A DNA stretch of 33,796 nucleotides, from contig JAAYEM010000024.1 of NCBI GenBank assembly GCA_012728725.1, forward strand, positions 1-33,796, in the 5' to 3' direction. This DNA is from Tissierellia bacterium. Its GTDB lineage: Bacteria > Bacillota > Clostridia > Tissierellales > Tepidimicrobiaceae. Each line of letters begins with the position of its first letter. Positions within the stretch are counted from its first letter, which is position 1. Under the pieces are notes generated by a model. The model made no database searches. It was not told the DNA's origin and worked only from the letters and a program-made list of their open reading frames with translations. The translations under genes and the position numbers were made by a program. Below are positions 31,468 to 33,796 of this stretch, piece after piece.

Positions 31468-32904
31468 ATGCATTTTGGTTTCAACACCGCCGTAAAAGGT
31501 TTACTTGCAAGTCAAAAATCCCTATATATAATCAATCACAATATAAGCAACACCAATACAAAAGGCTATTCAAGGCAGGAAGGGGCCCAGAGGGCAACCA
31601 CACCTTATCACTTGCCTGGAATAGGTTTTTTAGGTACTGGTACTGAAATATATGATGTAGCCCGGATTAGGGATTCCTATATAGATTTTAAATACTGGAA
31701 TGAAAATGGTCCCAAGGGGGAATGGCAGGTAAAAAGGGAAACCCTATTGGAATTGGAAAAGCTATTTGGAGAGCCTTCTGATAGCAGTTTTAGGCAGTAC
31801 TTAGATGACTTTTATGCTGCCTTGGACAATATGAGCAAAAATCCAGGAGACTTCTCCTACAGGGAGCCAGTGGTAGAAAATGCCCTAGCCCTTACTAAGC
31901 ATATAAATGAAACTGCCCAAAGGCTGTTGGAATTAAGGCAGGAAACTGAATTTGCCATAGAGAACAAAATAAAGATGGTAAATGGGCTAGCCCAGCAAAT
32001 TGCCTCCTTGAATAGGCAAATTTACTCCAACGAATTAGACGGCAGGAAGGCCAACGATTTAAGGGACAGAAGGGACCTATTAATCGATGAACTATCCCAG
32101 ATAGTAAATGTGAGGGTAGACGAGTCTAAAGATGGAAAATTAAGGGTAAATATAAGTGGAGTGGCAATAGTAGACCATTTAGATGTAAATGAAATAAACT
32201 TAAGTGATGATAAAACTAAACTTGAATGGCCCAATGGCTCTAAAGTGGACATAAGATCTGGAGAACTTAAGGGATTACTAGAACTATATAATGGAGATGG
32301 AAAGAATAACAACTATAGGGGAATCCCCTATTATCAGGAGAGATTGAACCAGTTTGCCAAAGGTTTTGCAGATAAATTTAATGAGCAGCATAGGCAAGGT
32401 TATGGATTAGGTTTAGATGAAAATGGTGACTACAGGCAGGGTATAAACTTTTTTACCTATGACGATTCAAATGAATTAAACATAGCAGCCACCATAACCT
32501 TAACCCAAGAAATACTTAAAGATGTAAGAAACATTGCTGCAGCAGGGAGCCCTCCTGGCAGTGCAGAGGACAATGAAAACTTACTAAACCTAATAGCCTT
32601 AAGGGATAACAAGGAATTTTTCAGTGGAGGAGTATCCCAAGGAACCCCAGACGATTTCATAAAATCCATATTATCCAATTTGGCAGTAGACAGCACTCAA
32701 GGGAAAAGGATGTACTCTTCCCAAGAAGTAATCCTTAAAAATATAGAAGCCAAAAGAAACTCCATATCGGGAGTATCCTATGATGAGGAAATGGCCAATA
32801 TGGTAAAATTCCAACATACCTACATGGCCTCAGCCCGAATGATAACCACCATGGACGCCATTATGGATATAACTATTAATAGGCTGGGCTTAGTAGGAAG
32901 ATAG
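31468..32904 (+). CDS. flgK: Flagellar hook-associated protein FlgK, copy 2
   Basis: A 478-residue FlgK with a more canonical N-terminus than copy 1: GLLASQKSLYIINHNISNTN followed by TKGYSRQ. C-terminal SYDEEMANMVKFQHTYMASAR and GLVGR match the family. AAAGGA lies about ten bases before the ATG at 31468. It shares only scattered motifs with copy 1, so the two are old paralogs rather than a fresh duplication. It is flanked on both sides by the roughly 250-bp direct repeat carrying broken four-helix-bundle genes, which could allow loss or amplification of this gene. flgL follows. Confidence 0.9.
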   Translation: MHFGFNTAVKGLLASQKSLYIINHNISNTNTKGYSRQEGAQRATTPYHLPGIGFLGTGTEIYDVARIRDSYIDFKYWNENGPKGEWQVKRETLLELEKLFGEPSDSSFRQYLDDFYAALDNMSKNPGDFSYREPVVENALALTKHINETAQRLLELRQETEFAIENKIKMVNGLAQQIASLNRQIYSNELDGRKANDLRDRRDLLIDELSQIVNVRVDESKDGKLRVNISGVAIVDHLDVNEINLSDDKTKLEWPNGSKVDIRSGELKGLLELYNGDGKNNNYRGIPYYQERLNQFAKGFADKFNEQHRQGYGLGLDENGDYRQGINFFTYDDSNELNIAATITLTQEILKDVRNIAAAGSPPGSAEDNENLLNLIALRDNKEFFSGGVSQGTPDDFIKSILSNLAVDSTQGKRMYSSQEVILKNIEAKRNSISGVSYDEEMANMVKFQHTYMASARMITTMDAIMDITINRLGLVGR

Positions 32905-32915
32905 GATGTAAGGCA

Positions 32916-32985
32916 AATTGTGAATTGTAAATTTTAAATTGTAAATTGATAACTACAATATTTAATAAAAATGTGGAGAAATTAA
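32916..32985 (+). repeat. Direct repeat copy B, right of flgK2
   Basis: Near copy of 31082-31150 (AATTGTGAATTGTAAATTTT onward), leading straight into the second four-helix-bundle gene. Confidence 0.8.
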
Positions 32986-32986
32986 A

Positions 32987-33342
32987 ATGACTGGTAATTT
33001 GATAAGGGATAAGAGTTATCAATTTCCATTGAGAATTATTAAAATGTATAGATATCTGATTCAAAATAATGTAGAAGAAATATTATCGAGACAATTACTA
33101 AGAAGCGGGACAAGCATAGGTGCTAATGTTGAAGAAGCTTGCTCAGCACAAAGTAGAAAGGATTTTATCCATAAGTTATCCATTGCACAAAAAGAAGCTT
33201 TCAAACAAGGTATTGGCTTAGATTATTGAGGGATAGTGGGGAAATAAAGGAAGAATATGCCGAAAGCATAATAAAAGACTGTGACGAAATAATCAGCATC
33301 CTAACCAGCATTATAAAAACAAGAAAAGCCAATACAAAATAA
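32987..33342 (+). pseudogene. Four-helix-bundle (23S IVS) protein gene, copy 2, frameshifted
   Basis: Reads MTGNLIRDKSYQFPLRIIKM up to SIAQKEAFKQ, then stops in frame at 33227-33229. The other frame continues as TRYWLRLLRDSGEIKEEY and ends with ILTSIIKTRKANTK, with TAA at 33340-33342. Both halves match the S23-type four-helix-bundle family (about 118 residues). Restoring one A to the CAAAC run near 33205 joins them. So it is either a recent one-base deletion or a sequencing error in an A-run. The function of these proteins is unsettled; they are often linked to 23S rRNA intervening sequences. Confidence 0.8.
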
Positions 33343-33349
33343 CACATTA

Positions 33350-33384
33350 TTTATGAAAACAAACACACTGTTTGTTTTCATAAA
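33350..33384. promoter_or_regulatory. 35-bp perfect hairpin just before flgL
   Basis: TTTATGAAAACAAACA and its exact complement enclose CAC, ending seven bases before the GAAGGGAATGG ribosome region of flgL. It resembles the hairpin before flgK2 in position and in its 3' end TTTTCATAAA. Confidence 0.6.
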
Positions 33385-33401
33385 CAGAAGGGAATGGTAA
33401 C

Positions 33402-33796
33402 ATGCGCGTAACCAACAACATGCTCATAAACAATCTAATATACAACCTTAATCAAAACCTGAAAACCCTAGAAAAACTCCAATACCAACAGGCTACGGGA
33501 AAGAAGTTCAGAGTACCCTCCGATGATCCCATAGGAGCCAGTAAATCCTTAAAATTTAATTCAGATATATCTAAACTTGAGCAATACTTAAGGAATGCAA
33601 AGGATGCCTATTCCTGGATGATAGATACAGAAGCAGCCCTAGGAGAAATTGTAGAGGTTCTTCACAGGGCCAAGGAGTTAACTGTAGATGCTGCCAATGG
33701 CACCAAGGAAGCCAGCGATCTGATTAAAATAAAGGAAGAAATAGATCAATTAAAGGACCATCTAATCCAAATAGCCAACACTGCCCATGCAGGAAG
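33402..33796 (+). CDS. flgL: Flagellar hook-associated protein FlgL, N-terminal part (runs off window)
   Basis: The first 131 codons of FlgL: MRVTNNMLINNLIYNLNQNL, then a flagellin-like N-terminal helix with LEKLQYQQATGKKFRVPSDD and PIGASKSL. The PSDDP motif is the FlgL/flagellin signature. The ATG at 33402 follows GAAGGGAATGG. FlgL is the second hook-filament junction protein, exported with FlgK under FlgN guidance. Its 3' end lies beyond the window. A hairpin precedes its ribosome site. Confidence 0.92.
   Translation, partial: MRVTNNMLINNLIYNLNQNLKTLEKLQYQQATGKKFRVPSDDPIGASKSLKFNSDISKLEQYLRNAKDAYSWMIDTEAALGEIVEVLHRAKELTVDAANGTKEASDLIKIKEEIDQLKDHLIQIANTAHAG

Noticed and set aside
31449-31646. 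65-codon frame overlapping the start of flgK2
   Set aside because: Shifted frame over a strongly supported FlgK N-terminus.

Overview
The window looks like chromosome of a low-GC, anaerobic, peptide-using, flagellated Firmicute of the Clostridia/Tissierellia type. The signs are A/T-rich intergenic DNA, heavy AGG/AGA and ATA codon use, strong AGGAGG ribosome sites, an S-box riboswitch, sigma-D promoters, a Firmicute-type LexA box, and Mbl next to flgF/flgG. Species cannot be fixed from sequence alone.

Layout. 1-141: last codons of a TnpB gene, its omega-RNA and the right end of an IS200/IS605-type element. 316-11764: a co-directional cluster of a PucR-type regulator, an OPT peptide transporter, two tandem M29/NicX-like metalloproteins, a PepD-type dipeptidase, an Asp/Glu/hydantoin-type racemase, DUF917, DUF1177, AroM and an unrecognised protein with four C-terminal cysteines. 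It reads as an import-and-degrade pathway for unusual peptides or their cyclic derivatives. 11915-16122: mbl, flgF, flgG, a FlgJ-type rod protein and an SLT/SH3 cell-wall enzyme, with a sigma-D promoter before flgF. 16240-19233: a 25-residue membrane peptide and a large secreted phosphodiester-glycosidase-family protein (minus strand). 19446-22545: tRNA-Pro(TGG), a COG2426 membrane protein, a SAM-I riboswitch with metK, and an AviRa-like rRNA methyltransferase.

22835-24847 is the most unusual part. A small sigma-70-family factor is followed by DUF1659, DUF2922 and YvrJ-family mini-genes. Next comes a ComK-like gene whose promoter has a 16-bp LexA-type palindrome exactly between TTGACA and TACAAT. 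The same promoter lies in the loop of a hairpin that would hide the gene's ribosome site in read-through RNA. A similar anti-SD hairpin precedes the DUF1659 gene. Both hairpins start about five bases after an upstream stop codon, which suggests translational coupling.

24848-25416 has no gene that I believe. It holds AATTG-rich repeats, a 170-nt long inverted repeat and the recD2 promoter. 25417-33796: recD2, comF, then the late flagellar genes yvyF, flgM (sigma-D promoter), flgN, two different flgK genes and the start of flgL. The second flgK is flanked by direct repeats, each carrying a broken copy of a four-helix-bundle (23S intervening-sequence) protein gene. Similar hairpins stand just before flgK2 and flgL.

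All family names come from motif recognition by eye. No database search was run.
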